In this document: in pieces, positions 34,761 to 47,184 of the stretch | Layout: each line of letters opens with the position of its first letter | How positions within the stretch are numbered: position 1 is the stretch's first letter | Source of the DNA: Sphagnum compactum | Lineage: Eukaryota > Bryophyta > Sphagnopsida > Sphagnales | Assembly: GCA_965153455.1 (NCBI GenBank) | Contig: OZ234498.1 | Coordinates: forward strand, 15,314,001-15,378,000 | Direction: 5' to 3' | DNA: 64,000 nt | Made by a program: the position numbers and the translations under genes | Notes under the pieces: model-generated | The model's input: only the letters and a program-made list of their open reading frames with translations | Database searches by the model: none | What the model was told of the DNA's origin: nothing

Positions 34761-36792
34761 CACTTTGGGTTATAAATAATTTATGTCCCAAATTGCCCAT
34801 TTATGATGATCAATGCAAAATTGCAATCTAAGTGCTAAAATTTTTGCCAACAGTTTTGCAACAACAACAATGAATTTTTTTTTCCCACATGATTTTTGAT
34901 TGAATGATCAGATCCATGAAAAAATTCTCCTTTTGTTGGTGTTTTTGTAAGTCATTTTGTTGTCTGGTTCTAATTTAGTGCTTGTTGCAGTGCTGCTCTG
35001 CAGCAGCAAATGCACATGTTTTTGATTGTCTCTTTTGCTGCTGCTGTTGCTGCTGCTGCAGTGCCAGATCCACATGGAAGCTTTATCATAACACAAAAAC
35101 TCTCTTTTCCAGTTCAGCATCTTTTGCTGTTGAGCATCTCATCTCTCCTCCTCTTTCTTTTGGGTTTTTGGTTTTTGATTTTGATTTTAAAATTATATTT
35201 TTTGGGGGTTTTTAGGGTTTGATTTCTCACCAACTTTTTGGTTAGTGATGGCATCATGGCAGAAGAAGAACAACAACAAAAATAATTACTTAGAGAATTA
35301 CTGTTCATTTTTGTTTTGGTTTTGGTGTTTTTTTTGGGGGGTTTTTTGTCCCAGCAGTAGCTCTTTTCTCTCTCTCTCTCTGGGTCTTTGTGTGTGTGTG
35401 TGTGTCTCACTCTCTCTCTCTCATGTGAGGGGAAGTAACTGAGAATCTAAGTCACCAACTTGTGATGAGATTTGCATGATGATGATGATGATGATGATGA
35501 TGATGGTGGTGGTGATTAATCCTTCCTTGCAGTGGGGGTGAGATCACAATAATCACAAAGTCATTTTTGTTGTTGTGTGTGTTTGGTTTTTTTGCACTCA
35601 CAAGGATTGCCAAAGGATGTTTTTTGCTTCTTTTTTTTTGTGTGATGGATTGGTGGTAGTGGTTCAAGATCTTGAAGAGCATGAAAGAGGGCACCTTGGC
35701 AAGAATTTGGGTGTTGACAAAACAAAGGCAAACAAGGTACCTTGGTGCACTCCAATCCACCACTCTCTCTTCTTCTTCTTCTTCAGTAGGTTGTTTTTTT
35801 TGGGGGGGGGGTCCTTCACTGGGGAGGGACTCAGGAGGTCAGAGGGAGTGTTGGGTTGTTCTTCTTTTTCAAGGTTTGGATTTGGATCTTTCTTTGTTCC
35901 AATTTCTGCCATAGCCAATTTCTAATCTAATTCTCCCCACCCCCTCAAGTGGGTCCATGGATTCTCATGCTGATGGGTGTTTTCAGGATTGAGGACAAAA
36001 AATCCTTTCTTTGGGACTTTCCAAATCCTCAAAACACTTGGACAGTGAAGAAATCAGGTCTGGGTTTAGTTGAAGAAGCAGCAGCAGTATGTTTGTGGAT
36101 GTTACAATAAAACCAGGTGGACAAGGTGGGGGAGTTGCATAGAGATGGGAAAGGCACATGATCTTGTATGAAACCCAGTGTAGTATCCCAGGTTCTGCAA
36201 GGAAGGAAGAGGAGAGACAGAGACAGAGAGACAGAAAATGGGTCTTTTGTAGTAATCCAGGAATCCATCTTTTGAAGGGAAAAGCTTTTGTCTCTTGTAA
36301 GCAAGCAAGATCTTGCAATTGCTTATCTCGCCTCATTTCACTTATGGTTGTCAAGAAGGATTTTGTTTTGTCTTGGGATTTGGTTGCTGTTAGAGATTGG
36401 GACGCTAGAGTGAGCTGGAGGAATGAGGTAAAGGGCTGTTGAAATTGTGGCAGTCCTGATGGAGATCAGAAGGTTTTTTTGTAGCCCTAGGATGGCAGAT
36501 ATGGTTGCTTAGCAAAACCAGATAGAAGAGGAAGCAGAGCATTCTCCACAACAGATCAAAACACACCCACTTTTGATGTTTCTATGTTCCGTTTCTCCTG
36601 ACCCAATTGTTTTTTGTGTTGCAGTCTCAAAAAGAAACACATGATGAAATTCTCTTGAAACACTTGCAAAGGCCCTGTTGGAGGCTCAGTCCAGAAGGAG
36701 GATCTGTCTGAGAGCACTACTGTAGCTGTTGGGCATTTGAGGATTAGGGTTTTCGGGGGGGGAGGGTCTTTGTTGTGAAAGTGCAGACCGAT
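34761..36792 (+). other. Upstream region and probable 5' UTR of the SCD2-like gene
   Basis: Low-complexity stretches include (CT)n and (GT)n near 35368-35423, a (GAT)n run at 35477-35505, and G runs near 35334, 35802 and 36756. Possible donors exist (for example 'aacaag' before 'gtaccttgg' at 35736). The leader may therefore contain one or more introns. No conserved coding exon could be identified before the ATG at 36793. Confidence 0.45.
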
Positions 36793-39700
36793 ATGGAAAC
36801 GAATGGGACTCCTGTACTTACAGGGCAGAAGAGTGTGCCAAACAACAGCCATTCATTGTCTGCAAAATTAGGGCCACATCATGTGAGGTCAGCTTCCCAT
36901 GGGACCCCGATAGGAGGCAGGAGACCCCAGAACCATGCTGCGAAAGCAGCTCGACTTGCTGAAGCCATGCAAGCCCAACAACACTCGTTCGAAGAGGAGG
37001 ATGAAGGTGAGGTGCAGTTCACCCCCATTCCTCGCCAACGATCCAAGCCTACACCCATTATCGCCAGAGATCACTCACCAGCAAAGGTGAGTGAAAAAAA
37101 ACATTTAATCACTTGGTGAGCTACATTCAGTCTCTTGGGCATGTTGGACTCGGAAGCTTCCATTGACAACACTGATGCATTTATTTTTTCTGGGTTGGGC
37201 CGGGGGGTGTGGGGGTGGGTGGACACAGCCTTTGAAGGTGTTGGACAACTTACCAGGGCCTTTGCGATCGGGCTACGCTGACTCCACTTCAGTGGGTACA
37301 AGATCAGCATCAACAGGCCGGAGCTTGGGTTCTCGGATCACAACTGCTGTCCCTCCACCAGTCACACTTCCTCGCCCCAGACCAACAAACCCAGCAGCTG
37401 CTCACATGTCTGATGCTCCCTCTGAAAAGAACCCCGAACATCGCACAAGGTGAGGCCCAAATCTCTCAAGTCAGAAACAACCCCATGGACCATGCAAACA
37501 AAAAGTCAGTTTTCTATGAATTGAGCTGCCAATTTACTTGATGTTGTCAAACTCAACAGTTGTTGTAGGGCATGTACATAGCCATTTCTAGGAACACGGT
37601 CCTTTTGTTTCTTTTCTTTTTTTCTGTTTTCAGGTAGTTGAAATGAGTATTTATGGACTTGACAGGCCCTCTATAGAATTTCCAAAACTCACTGGGCGGA
37701 AAGAGACAGCAAATTCAACCACACGACGAGAAACCGATGCTTTAAATGATCAGGTTTAGACCTACCTATGTCATGCTTCTTCTCCTGTTGAAAGCTTTGC
37801 ATTTGTCTTTTACATTATTCTTATAGAGTTGTCTCTTGTTGGTAGAGTTTTTGGGTCATTATCACCTCTATAACTTAAAAATAGGGTTATCTGTTGACGT
37901 TTTTGGGTTTAGTCTCAGTGAAAGGGTCAAATTTTTATGTTATTGTCGCAGATTGATCTACTTGCTGATGAGAATCAGTCACTGCTGGATAAGGTATTTG
38001 CTGCTGCCACTCAGATGATTTTGGAAAAGACTCTTGAGCTCTGTTGATGTGTGGCATTCCCAAACTCTTCATGATGGGCTCCTTAATAGTATATCTACAT
38101 GCATTTGCATTTTCCAACAATTGTTTCAGAATCTGTAAATGTAACAAGTTTTCTCAGAATGAGATCTCTAGATAGAATTTTCCATTGTATTCAGAATTGG
38201 GGCTTTGGTTTCCGTGCATACAACACATGTGACCAAAGTTCCAACTTTTTCCCAAGAAACAGTTGTGGGTGCCATCTGAGTGGGATATGTGTGATTGTGC
38301 AGCTTCGTCTCGTAGAAGAGAAATTGCAAGAAAGCGAGATGAGATCACGGGAGCTTGAGAAGCAGGTAGTAGTACATCATCATCTAACACTATTTTTACA
38401 TGGAGGACTTTTGAGTTTTGTTTGCCTGTGCTCTTTCAGTACATACCCATTTTGGTAATCTGTTAAAAAAGGGGGAGTCCTTGATATACCTATCCTTGAA
38501 TTGTTTTTCAGGTTGCTTCAGTTGGGGAGGGTGTTTCTTTGGAATCTCGTCATAAACTCAGGTACCACATTTTTTTCTTGTGGGTTGTATGTATTATTAT
38601 GTGCTATGTTGATTCTATTGCACACCTTTTGGTTGCATCTGGTATTATCATGGTTCTTTGAATTTGTGTGATGTAGAATCTTACCCACTTTTTGTGATTT
38701 TGCAAAAAAACTGTTGTTTTTGCAGACTGGAACAGGCAGCAAAACAACGAGAGGTAAAAAAAAATGGCCCATACAAACAAGTCAGTTATGGTTTTGGGGT
38801 TCCAAACCCATCAAGACTTTGTAGAATGCATGAACCCTTGTTTCCATCTTGACTCTGTTGTTGTCAAAATGCATGAGGAGGTCTTGGAAGATTGGTTCAC
38901 CAAAAAGAAAGAAACAATAGGAATGGATGTATCAGTATTTTTTTAAGGGAAGAGGAGAAGATGCAAGGTGTTAGAGAGAGGGCAGGAAAGGCATGTAGCT
39001 ACCAATAGCAGGGCATGGCATGAAAGGCTAGAGTGAGGAGGAAAATACATGCAATATAGAATCAAAGAAGTTTTATTTTTGGGTGTGGCAGGCAGTACTG
39101 ATAGCTGCCAAAGAACAGAGCAAAGATGCAAAGGATGAAGAAATTGCTTCCTTACGAATAGAGTCCCAGGTATTGCCGCCTCCTATCTCTTTCACAACAG
39201 CATCTTTTGGTCTTCTTTGTTAGATGAGTTACAAAATCCTCTGCTTTCTCTTTTTTCTCTTTTTTTGTTTGTTTTTGTTTTTGCTTGTCCGTGTTCTTAT
39301 TCTTGTTTTTGTTTTTTTGTTTTTTGTTTTTGTTTTTTTGCTTGTCCTTGTTCTTATTCTTGTTTTTGTTTTTTGTTTTTGTTTTTCTTTTTTTTGTTTG
39401 TTTTTGTTTGTCTTTTTGGGGAGATTGTCTGTGGAGGAACCCTCCACATAAGGCAAAGGTGATATTTTTGATTAGAGATAGAAGTGCATGAGGAGATGAC
39501 TGAAAGGGAGAGGGGGAAGACTGCAAGGGATGAGGCACTGGTGGCAGCAGAGGTGGCACGGGAAGCAGAGTTTGAAGCAAAGGCTCTCCGCACAATGACC
39601 CATCGCATGATTCTAACACAAGAGGAAATGGTGGGTGGATCAAACCTCTTTATAAAAGAAATATATGAAGCTCTTTTGGTGTTACGGTTTTGTCAGAAAT

Positions 39701-42260
39701 TGGGTCAGCAAATGTGGGAATAATAGCTATCAAAATTTGAATGTTTGGGTTTATGGGTACAGGAAGAGGTGGTACTGAAGCGCTGCTGGCTTGCTCGATA
39801 TTGGGCTTTGGCTCACCGCCATGGTACCGTTTGTTTCATTTTGTTTGTGTCCTGATTCTCCTGATTGTCATGGGTAGTTTCACAATTGTTTCATTTGTTA
39901 GCATATGAAAAGAATGCTAAAACGAACAAAATGATCTGGGTTGTCTGGAAACAATATTCAGTGGGTTTGATCGAGTGGAGTCTCTAATTATGAGCATGCA
40001 TGACAAATGTGCAGGGGTGCATCCAGAGATCGCAAATGCAAAGCATGAGCATTGGTCATCACTAGCACCCTTGCCATTGGAGGTGGTTTTATCAGCAGGC
40101 CAAAAAGCAAGAGAAGAGCCATCCCCCAATGTGCCAACTGGAGCAGCAATTGAGGGTAGGAGTTTTTTTGGGAGGCTTGATATTTTTTGACCACACTTTC
40201 TTTTCTTGTTCTGGTAGCCAATGCAAATAAGCCACATGTGGGTGTAGAATTTGTCAGCAGAATTGTCATCCAATGTTTACTGATGTGATTCAAGGTTTCC
40301 AAATGTGTTTTTTTTTTTTTCAGAGAAGACACAAAACTAGCAAGCTAAAATTCACAACTATTAGTAGTTTCAAAGGCTCAAAAGTTTGCAATTCCTTCCA
40401 GACACAAAACCGGGATTTATAGGTGTTTGAATATTGTTGAACAACCTTAAGATACCTTTGTGGTAGATCTTGAGGAACTTGCACCCAAATCAGAAATGAT
40501 GAGGGTTTAGGGGTTTAGGGTTTAGGGAAACAACAGAGAGTTTTTCTTTTTGAAGGGGTTATTGGTGTGTGCGTGTGAAAATTTTGCAGGCAACGAGACA
40601 AAGATTGGGCAACGGAAAGCCAGAGCAATGAGAGATGTGAATGACATAACTGGTGATGGCAATATTGAGAGCATGCTAAGTGTGGAGAAAGGCCTACGTG
40701 AGCTTGCTTCCTTGAAAGTGGAGGATGCTGTAGTGCTCTCCTTGGCTCGATCCCGACGTGTGTCTTTTATTCAAGTTGGTCTGTCTCATGTTCCTCTGTC
40801 CCTTTGTGTACAGGCTTACTTATGTATGTGTGTTTTATTCTGATTCTATGCTTCTCTTAGGAGATGGTATTGATGGGTGTGCTCCAGTCTTTGCTGAAAC
40901 TAGCTAATGAAGTTGGGTTACCTAATGAGGATCTTAACTTCATTTTTGAACATGTTATTTCACATTGTGGAGCTTTTGTTTCCTCAAATGTTAAGAAGAC
41001 ACTTTGATTTTCCAGACTCCGGCAGGAAATTTGATGGGCTGAAAACACTTGATGCCTTGGGTGAGCAAGCATGTCCTCTTTGCATTTTGTCATTTAATAC
41101 TTTCCTCAACTGGACTCACTCTTATGCACTAGGTAGTAGTTTTCATTGTTTTGGTTGTGCATTTTCATAGCCTGGTTTCACCTAACACGCTTCTATAACC
41201 AGCCTTAAAAAATTTCACAAACTGCTATTGCTGCAAACCTTGACATTGTAGTGCATAAGCTTTTCAGGAGCATGATAAGATCACAGCAGAAGAAATGCAC
41301 AAAAAGTTGGAATCTGTGTGAGTATCGGAGATTAATAATGTAACCTGATATGGATACTATGCAAATTGTTGGGCAATGGACTTGTACAGAGTTGAGTGCA
41401 GAGGAAGCGGAAGATGTGCAATTCAAGCAGGTGCAATCAATCAGTCCTGGATGTGCTGTATTTGTCAGGTTCTCTCTTCAGTCATGATTGTATTTGCTTG
41501 GTTAAAAATATGTAGCAACGGAAGTTGTGGGGTTGATGAGAATCCCTTCTTCTTGTGAATTGCTGCAGGCATGGTTGATATATTTTTGGCGACGGGCCAA
41601 GAACCATGATGTGGAGGTGGACATTGCTGATGAGCGTCTTGAGTTTTGGGTTACTAGAAGCAATCAACAACCAACCTCCCAAGACGTGGTGGATGGTAAA
41701 AGAGTTTTGCTTGTTCCAAACTTCCCATCTGCTAATAATAACTGATCAATAGCACACTTTTGTGTTTTATCTGGGCACATAAATACATATATACACATAC
41801 ATACATACAAAACCTCTCTGGGGTTGCCTCTTGCAGTGTTTTTTTTTTTCATTTTTTTGAAATCAAAATTTTGGAGAAATATTACAAAAGATCAGCAAAA
41901 TTAGTTAAATTTACACTAGAAAAACAAAACAAAACAACACAAAAAAATCAAAATTTTCCCGATTGCTTTGTTGAAAAATGGCCAAATTTCTCTAGAAGAA
42001 AAAACACTGGGACTCTCTTGTTGCTTCCTGCACACTAATTAAGACAAATGACTGATGATGATGATGATGATGATGATGAGGGTGCAGTGGCACGGGGATT
42101 AGAGCAGCTGCGAAAGTTGGGCATAGAGGAGCAGCTATGGGAGGTCTCGCGCAAAGAGATAGCACAAGAGGTAGCCAACTATAAGCTTGTGGATCCAGAG
42201 AGTACTTCAAGTTCACATCTGCAGAGGCTGGCAAGCTCACTCAGTGTCCAAAGTTTATAA
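36793..42260 (+). CDS. SCD2: SCD2-like coiled-coil protein (stomatal cytokinesis / membrane traffic)
   Basis: Sixteen exons: 36793-37086, 37229-37449, 37666-37753, 37952-37993, 38303-38365, 38512-38561, 38726-38753, 39092-39169, 39478-39630, 39763-39823, 40015-40155, 40590-40778, 41016-41060, 41390-41430, 41569-41695 and 42088-42260. They sum to 1794 bases, 597 residues in one frame. The N-terminal third is Ser/Pro/Arg-rich and disordered, with [14 protein letters not shown] then an acidic run. Coiled coil spans about 200-360. The conserved C-terminal block follows: [59 protein letters not shown] and [12 protein letters not shown]. In Arabidopsis SCD2 acts with the DENN protein SCD1 in clathrin-linked endocytosis and exocytosis during cytokinesis. 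The exon 9 acceptor (after 39477) and the first exon are least certain. Confidence 0.9.
39240..39420 (+). repeat. T/G-rich minisatellite in SCD2 intron 8
   Basis: The words 'cttgtcc(g/t)tgttcttattc' and 'ttgtttttgttt' recur at 39283 and 39341, with poly-pyrimidine filler. It lies within an intron just before an unusual acceptor, and long frames through it on both strands are low-complexity artefacts. Confidence 0.7.
42052..42080 (+). repeat. (GAT)n microsatellite at the 3' end of the last SCD2 intron
   Basis: About nine GAT units end 7 bases before the acceptor AG at 42087. They replace the usual pyrimidine tract. Read in the frame of exon 16 the run would encode poly-Asp and is open from an ATG at 42048. 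Confidence 0.85.
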
Positions 42261-43494
42261 GATAAAAGGCAGTTGCGCAAAAGTATTGCTGCAGCTCAAT
42301 ATCAACAGTCAATATAAAACAAAAATGCATTATTGAGTGTCCATACAGTAGTAGTCATACAGATTGCTTTTCTATAAAGTATGTACAGACCAATCTCTTT
42401 GTGTGTACATACTATGCATATCATCACTGTCTAGAAGTCACGGTTCACAAAATCATTAAGAGCTTTGGACACAATGTGTAACTAGAAATTGTTTGTTAAT
42501 AAAAATGGAAAAATGTGTCGTTGGTTGGTCATACCAAGTCACTTTTTGTTGCTTGCAAATGATTCTCGAAATTCTCAACTCACTCACTGGCAGGCAGGCC
42601 TGCAAAAGGAAAATTGATTTTGAGATGGAATGCAGAATGAAACTGCAGAGAGCTTCATACAAAATACATGCAAAGCCAATAAAGAAGCTTAGAGCATCTC
42701 CACCTGTGCTGAGAACAATGTCGCTCACATCCAAGATTAGTTATTTAATGCTGCAATACAATCCTTGCAATCCTAGTAATTGCTTCCTACTTTTTTCAAT
42801 TTTCTGATTGTTGGGTTGTCAAGAGAGAGAGAGAGAGATTTCTCTTTAATGTGGAGACCATCATAAGATGCAAGATTACGGGCGTTTTGAAACTTCAAAA
42901 GCCATGCTCAAGGAAAAAACAGTGCAAATTTGATGGAAAGTGTTTTGTTCTATCAGATGCTGTCATGCTTGAGTACCTATTGCATCACCCTTGATGTGCT
43001 TCATCTGGATTTTTTTTTAAGAAGGGGATTCCGAAACTTGTTTCTGACAAGAAGTTGATCTAATTATGCATCAATAAAAAGAAATCAGTCAAAAGAAGGT
43101 TTGCACAAATGTACCAAACTTTTATCCCATATGCTTTGCCCAAAGTGCATCACAAAAAAACACCAAACTCCAAAAAACAAAATCCCAAAATTCATGTATT
43201 GGTTTTGATAGTTTTGGACTTTCAATCTCAAATGTTATTATGCTCGTGACAAAAAATTGCTTGAATCTTGGGGTAGAAGAAGATTTCCGGAACCATAATT
43301 TTAGTGGAGAAAGTGGAGAAATCCATCAGAAGAATAAAAAAAGAGTCATCAAAAGATTTGGAAAATAAGAAGTTTTTGCAATAATAGTATGTATGTATGT
43401 TTGTATGTAAGTACCTTGTAGTCCTTGTACAACAAGACGGTAAGAAAAAGAGAGAAAGAGAGTGGGAGAGAAGAGCAGCAATTGCAAACCCAAC
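42261..43494. other. Spacer between SCD2 and the small membrane-protein gene
   Basis: It contains the SCD2 3' UTR and the upstream region of the next gene. A short (GA)n run lies near 42821-42838 and a GTAT-type microsatellite near 43386-43406. No other gene is recognised. Confidence 0.5.
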
Positions 43495-44895
43495 ATGGTG
43501 GCCACTGCAACAATTGCTGGAGCTTTCTTTGGTCTTTGGGTGCAGCTCTACTCCAATGGAGTTCGCAAGCTTCGTCCAAGCTTCCGTATCTATTTTTCCA
43601 TTCTTTCTTTTGTGTTTGTGTGCATGCTTTCTTTCTTGGTGTTTTTTTTTGTTGTTGTTGTTGAACATGGTTGCTTGTATGCATGCATGCATGGTCTGTC
43701 TTTGAGCTTTCCTTTTGTGTTTTTGTGCATGCTTTCTTTCTTGGCGGTTTTGTTGTTGAACATGGTTGCATGCATGCTCTCTCTTTGAGCTTTCCTTTTG
43801 GGTTTTTGTACATGCTTTCTTTCTTGGTGGTTTTGTTATTGAACACGGTTGCATGCAGGTCTTTCTTTGAGCTTTCCTTTTGTGTTTTTGTGCATTCTTT
43901 TCTTTCTTGGTGTTCTTGTATTGTTGAACATGGTTGCACACGATATGTTCTTATTGTGTGCCATTCTTCTCTTTGAGCTTTTGTTTGTGGCTTTTGTGCA
44001 TGCTTTCTTGGTGTCTTTTGTTTTTGTTGAACATGGTTGCTTGTATGCATGCATGCTTACTCTCTTTGAGTTTTCTTTTGTGTATTTGTTATGCTTTGTT
44101 TCTTGGTGTTCTTATGTTGTTGACCATGGTTGTGTGCAAAGACATGTTTTTGTTGTGTGCCATGCTTCTCTTTGAGCGTTGTTTGTGGTTTTTTGGTGCA
44201 TGCTCTCTTAGTGTTTTAATTGAACATGATTTTTCTTCTTTTTGCATGTATGCTCTCTTCGAGCTTTCTTTTGTGTGCTTTTCGCACATGCTTGCTTCCT
44301 CAATGTTCTTGTTGTTGAACATGGTTGCATGGATGCTTTTCTTTGTTCTTTTACCTTTGTGCATGGTTTTCCTAAGTATTGTTTGTGTTTTTGTGCATGC
44401 TTTCATCGTGTTTTTGTTGAACATGATTTGCATGCATGATCTCTTTAAGCTTTCTTTCATGTTTGTTGTGCATGCTTGCCTCCCTGGTATTGAACATGGT
44501 TACATGGGTGCTTTTCTTTGAGCTTTCTTCATGTTTTGGTTGTTTCCACATGGTTGTCATATACATGCTCTCATTGTCTTTTTGTTTTTCAATGGAAAGA
44601 AGAGGAATCAACAGGTGGTTCTGTAAGTAGAGGTTTGGATTCTACTGCTGCTGCTTTCAAGGCAAATAATAACTCTATTTTGCAGATTTTGCAAGGAATT
44701 ATTAAATAATGGAGAGGATTGGCTCAAGTGTTTGCATGTGTGGGCATTTGTTGACAGATCCTTGGGAGCATGTACTGGCAATGGGTTTTGGGATTGTGCT
44801 TGCAAATGGTGTTGTCCATTGGGAGCACAAGTTGAAAAAGGATTTGGACACGTTGATCAAGAAGATTCAGAAAGCGAACAAGAAGCGATTTCTAG
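43495..44895 (+). CDS. Small single-pass membrane protein, candidate plant mitochondrial complex I subunit (3' end unresolved)
   Basis: Exon 1 (43495-43585) encodes MVATATIAGAFFGLWVQLYS then NGVRKLRPSF. Exon 2 (44758-44895) starts by completing a His codon and continues HPWEHVLAMGFGIVLANGVV, then HWEHKLKKDLDTLIKKIQKANKKRF. The RKL-x-HPWEH-(V/I)-x-x-MG signature, one hydrophobic segment and a charged C-terminal helix match short plant proteins of about 80-90 residues. From memory these are annotated as an ESSS/NDUFB11-type subunit of NADH:ubiquinone oxidoreductase, and that assignment is tentative. Exon 2 ends at a phase-1 donor at 44896. A short last exon expected to be acidic was not found. 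Without splicing the frame would stop at 44942 after a different tail. The single large intron is mostly minisatellite. Confidence 0.65.
43590..44600 (+). repeat. Minisatellite (about 75-110 bp units, ten or so copies) inside an intron
   Basis: The unit reads 'tttgagctttccttttgtg', 'tttttgtgcatgctttctttc', 'ttggtgttcttgttgttgaa' and 'catggttgcatgcatgctct'. Copies of 'ttgaacatggttg' start near 43660, 43755, 43840, 43924, 44028, 44110, 44220, 44314, 44417 and 44490. Later copies are more diverged and shortened. It fills nearly the entire intron between the two exons of the small membrane-protein gene. Long Cys/Phe-rich frames on + and Lys/His-rich frames on - are artefacts of the repeat. Confidence 0.9.
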
Positions 44896-44942
44896 GTGCC
44901 AACCCTTTCTATTTATATCTCCCCTTTTCTTCCTTCTCTTGA

Positions 44943-45885
44943 ATTTCTTCACTTTCCCCTCCTCAATGCATTCTCTTTTTCCATTGCAAGACACAACTAC
45001 ACCATAAACCCCATCCGGAAGCATACTTCTGATTGCATTCTCCACGAACATAATGCTTGAAAGGTCCGAGAAATTTAGGATCATGACACTAAAAGAACGG
45101 AATTACAGAGCAGATTGTGGCACTAGATTCATGAGAAAGAAGGCTCTAAAGGTTTCCATGCAGCAACAAGCAAAACAGCTGTCACAGATGGACTTAAATT
45201 GTTATCTGTGCCTTGCTTCTCTTGTCATGTCTAAAATCCAATTTTGAGTGGTTGAGGCAGGCACCACAAGAGCAGCAGTGGAAGACAAAACTTGGCACAT
45301 CTGAAGCAGGCAGGCATGTTATTGTCAAGGTACTTTTTCTGCACAGGAAGAACATCTCTGCGTTTTGATAGATGTTTGCTTTGAACATGTCTGTTGCTGT
45401 GGCTTATAGCTGACAGCTTCTCTGCTACACCTAGCAACAGATACAATGTCTGCTCCTTCCCAACTCTCAAAAGCTTTTACAAGATCCAGCATATTGTACA
45501 CCAAAGTTCTGTACACGCTGTAGCTGTTGCAGAGGATTAGATATTTAAGCAAGTTTAATGTAAATACAAGCCCTTTGCATTGTCTGCAAGGTGTGCAGGA
45601 GAACCATCACAATTGCAAAATCTCACAACATTTTTACGGGATCTTAAATTTTGATTGCACACAATAGTGAATAGGGATTCAAAGTCTCAGATCTTACCTC
45701 AAAATGATGAACCACATATGGAGAAAAACCAAGTCCTCCAACTGCTTAAGCCTTCAATACCATTGCAACAAACTGATCAAAGCCTGTGTCCCTTCCACCA
45801 TCTCCCTGACTTGACTCATGCTTATGACTCGTCTGACCCGTGCACCCACTCAAAACCCAACTCAGGATCAACAACCTCATGCTCC

Positions 45886-45916
<31 letters not shown>

Positions 45917-47180
45917 CATCATTGTGCAATCCTGCGTTGGCTTTTTGTTTCTTGTTGGGTCTCATCTCCTGAAGTCACTGTTTCTCCAGTACACTACCCT
46001 CATAGTCATTGTGCTTCATTTCCAACTTCAGCAGCCAGCTGCCCAAAATGTTTCTCCAGCAGCTACTGCTGCCATGTGATCAGACATCCCTGTAAGTAAA
46101 ACCCCAGAACCTTAGCTTGTCCTTCATATAACTATAGCTTCTGCAATTTGCCATCACCGACCTCAATTGTATCCTGTACCCAAAGCAAATGTTGAAAGCC
46201 TTCAAATTCCCAAGTCCTACCAGGCAAAAATCATGCACTCATCCGATGGAAAACTATCAAAACAGGACTCAACTGGGAACCCTGATGTTGGAAGTTTTAA
46301 TTGGCAATGCCCCAGTAAGGGATCTCCTAGACATGAAGTATAAGAAGGCAAGACCCAAAAACTCCAGAGACAAGACAAAAGAACATCACTAGAAAACCTG
46401 AAAGAAAAGCACTACACAGAACTAATTCTGGCAAAACCAAATTGCATAGCTGCAAGCCCTGATTGTCATTGCTGCAATTCTCTTGGAACTCTTTTTTCTC
46501 ACCTTTTTCTGAAAATGGGTTGTTTGCTACAGGAAAGGGAAACTGTATAGGGTTGTCTCTATATCTATTTGGAAAAGTTGTCAGAAAGCAGATGTCATGT
46601 TCTTTCTGATGGCTTTTTTCCTCCATCATCTGTGCAGGCAGGTTACATTGGAATTTATGATGTGAACAAGGAACAAGAGGCATAGAACATGATATCGCAG
46701 CTACTGTATACAAAAATCATCAGCTTCCTCTTCACTTCCAAGGACCAGCTGCTTCTCTTCCATCTCCACCTCTGTCAGAATCATGCTGCAAAACTCCACA
46801 GAACTCGCCCCCAAACCCTAAAACAGTATGTTTTGCAGCTTCTTCTGTCTTGCCAAGTGAGCAAGAGATGATGAATTTCTTCTGTCACAAAGGTTATGCA
46901 TATCAATTTTTTAATTGCATACCTCAAAAAAAGATTGCAAGAAAGAACAAAGAACCTAAAAAGCTAGATTCCTAGAACCAAACTAAAACTTCTATGAAAA
47001 CTGATCCCTAGTTCTATGAACAACCATAAAACTCTGCCCAAATGCAGCACAAGTTCCTTGACCCAACCACACCTTACACAAACCCACCCCAAGCCACAAA
47101 GTTAGTCACCATCAACTTGCAATTCTTCAAAAAGAATCATGTTATTCAATCAAATTGTAATGATCCTCTATTAGAAGTTC
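44943..47180. other. Spacer, no gene recognised
   Basis: The possible last exon and 3' UTR of the small membrane-protein gene should lie in the first part. An (ATC)n run lies at about 45886-45921. No frame carries a recognisable domain. Confidence 0.45.
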
Positions 47181-47184
47181 TATT

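Noticed and set aside
39152-39643. 163-codon minus-strand Lys/Gln/Asn-rich frame
   Set aside because: It reads the T/G minisatellite of an SCD2 intron and overlaps real SCD2 exon 9 on the other strand.
40861-40940. An SCD2 exon starting 'gagatggtattg'
   Set aside because: It needs a different donor in exon 12 and lacks a usable downstream donor. Joining 40778 to 41016 and 41060 to 41390 restores the conserved LSAEEAEDV context and the frame.
41268-41317. An SCD2 exon encoding [13 protein letters not shown]
   Set aside because: No combination of phases fits its neighbours, and skipping it gives the expected family length and sequence.
43228-44460. Long Lys/His/Asn-rich minus-strand frames (over 230 codons) as genes
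   Set aside because: They are translations of the intronic minisatellite and repeat themselves with the unit length.
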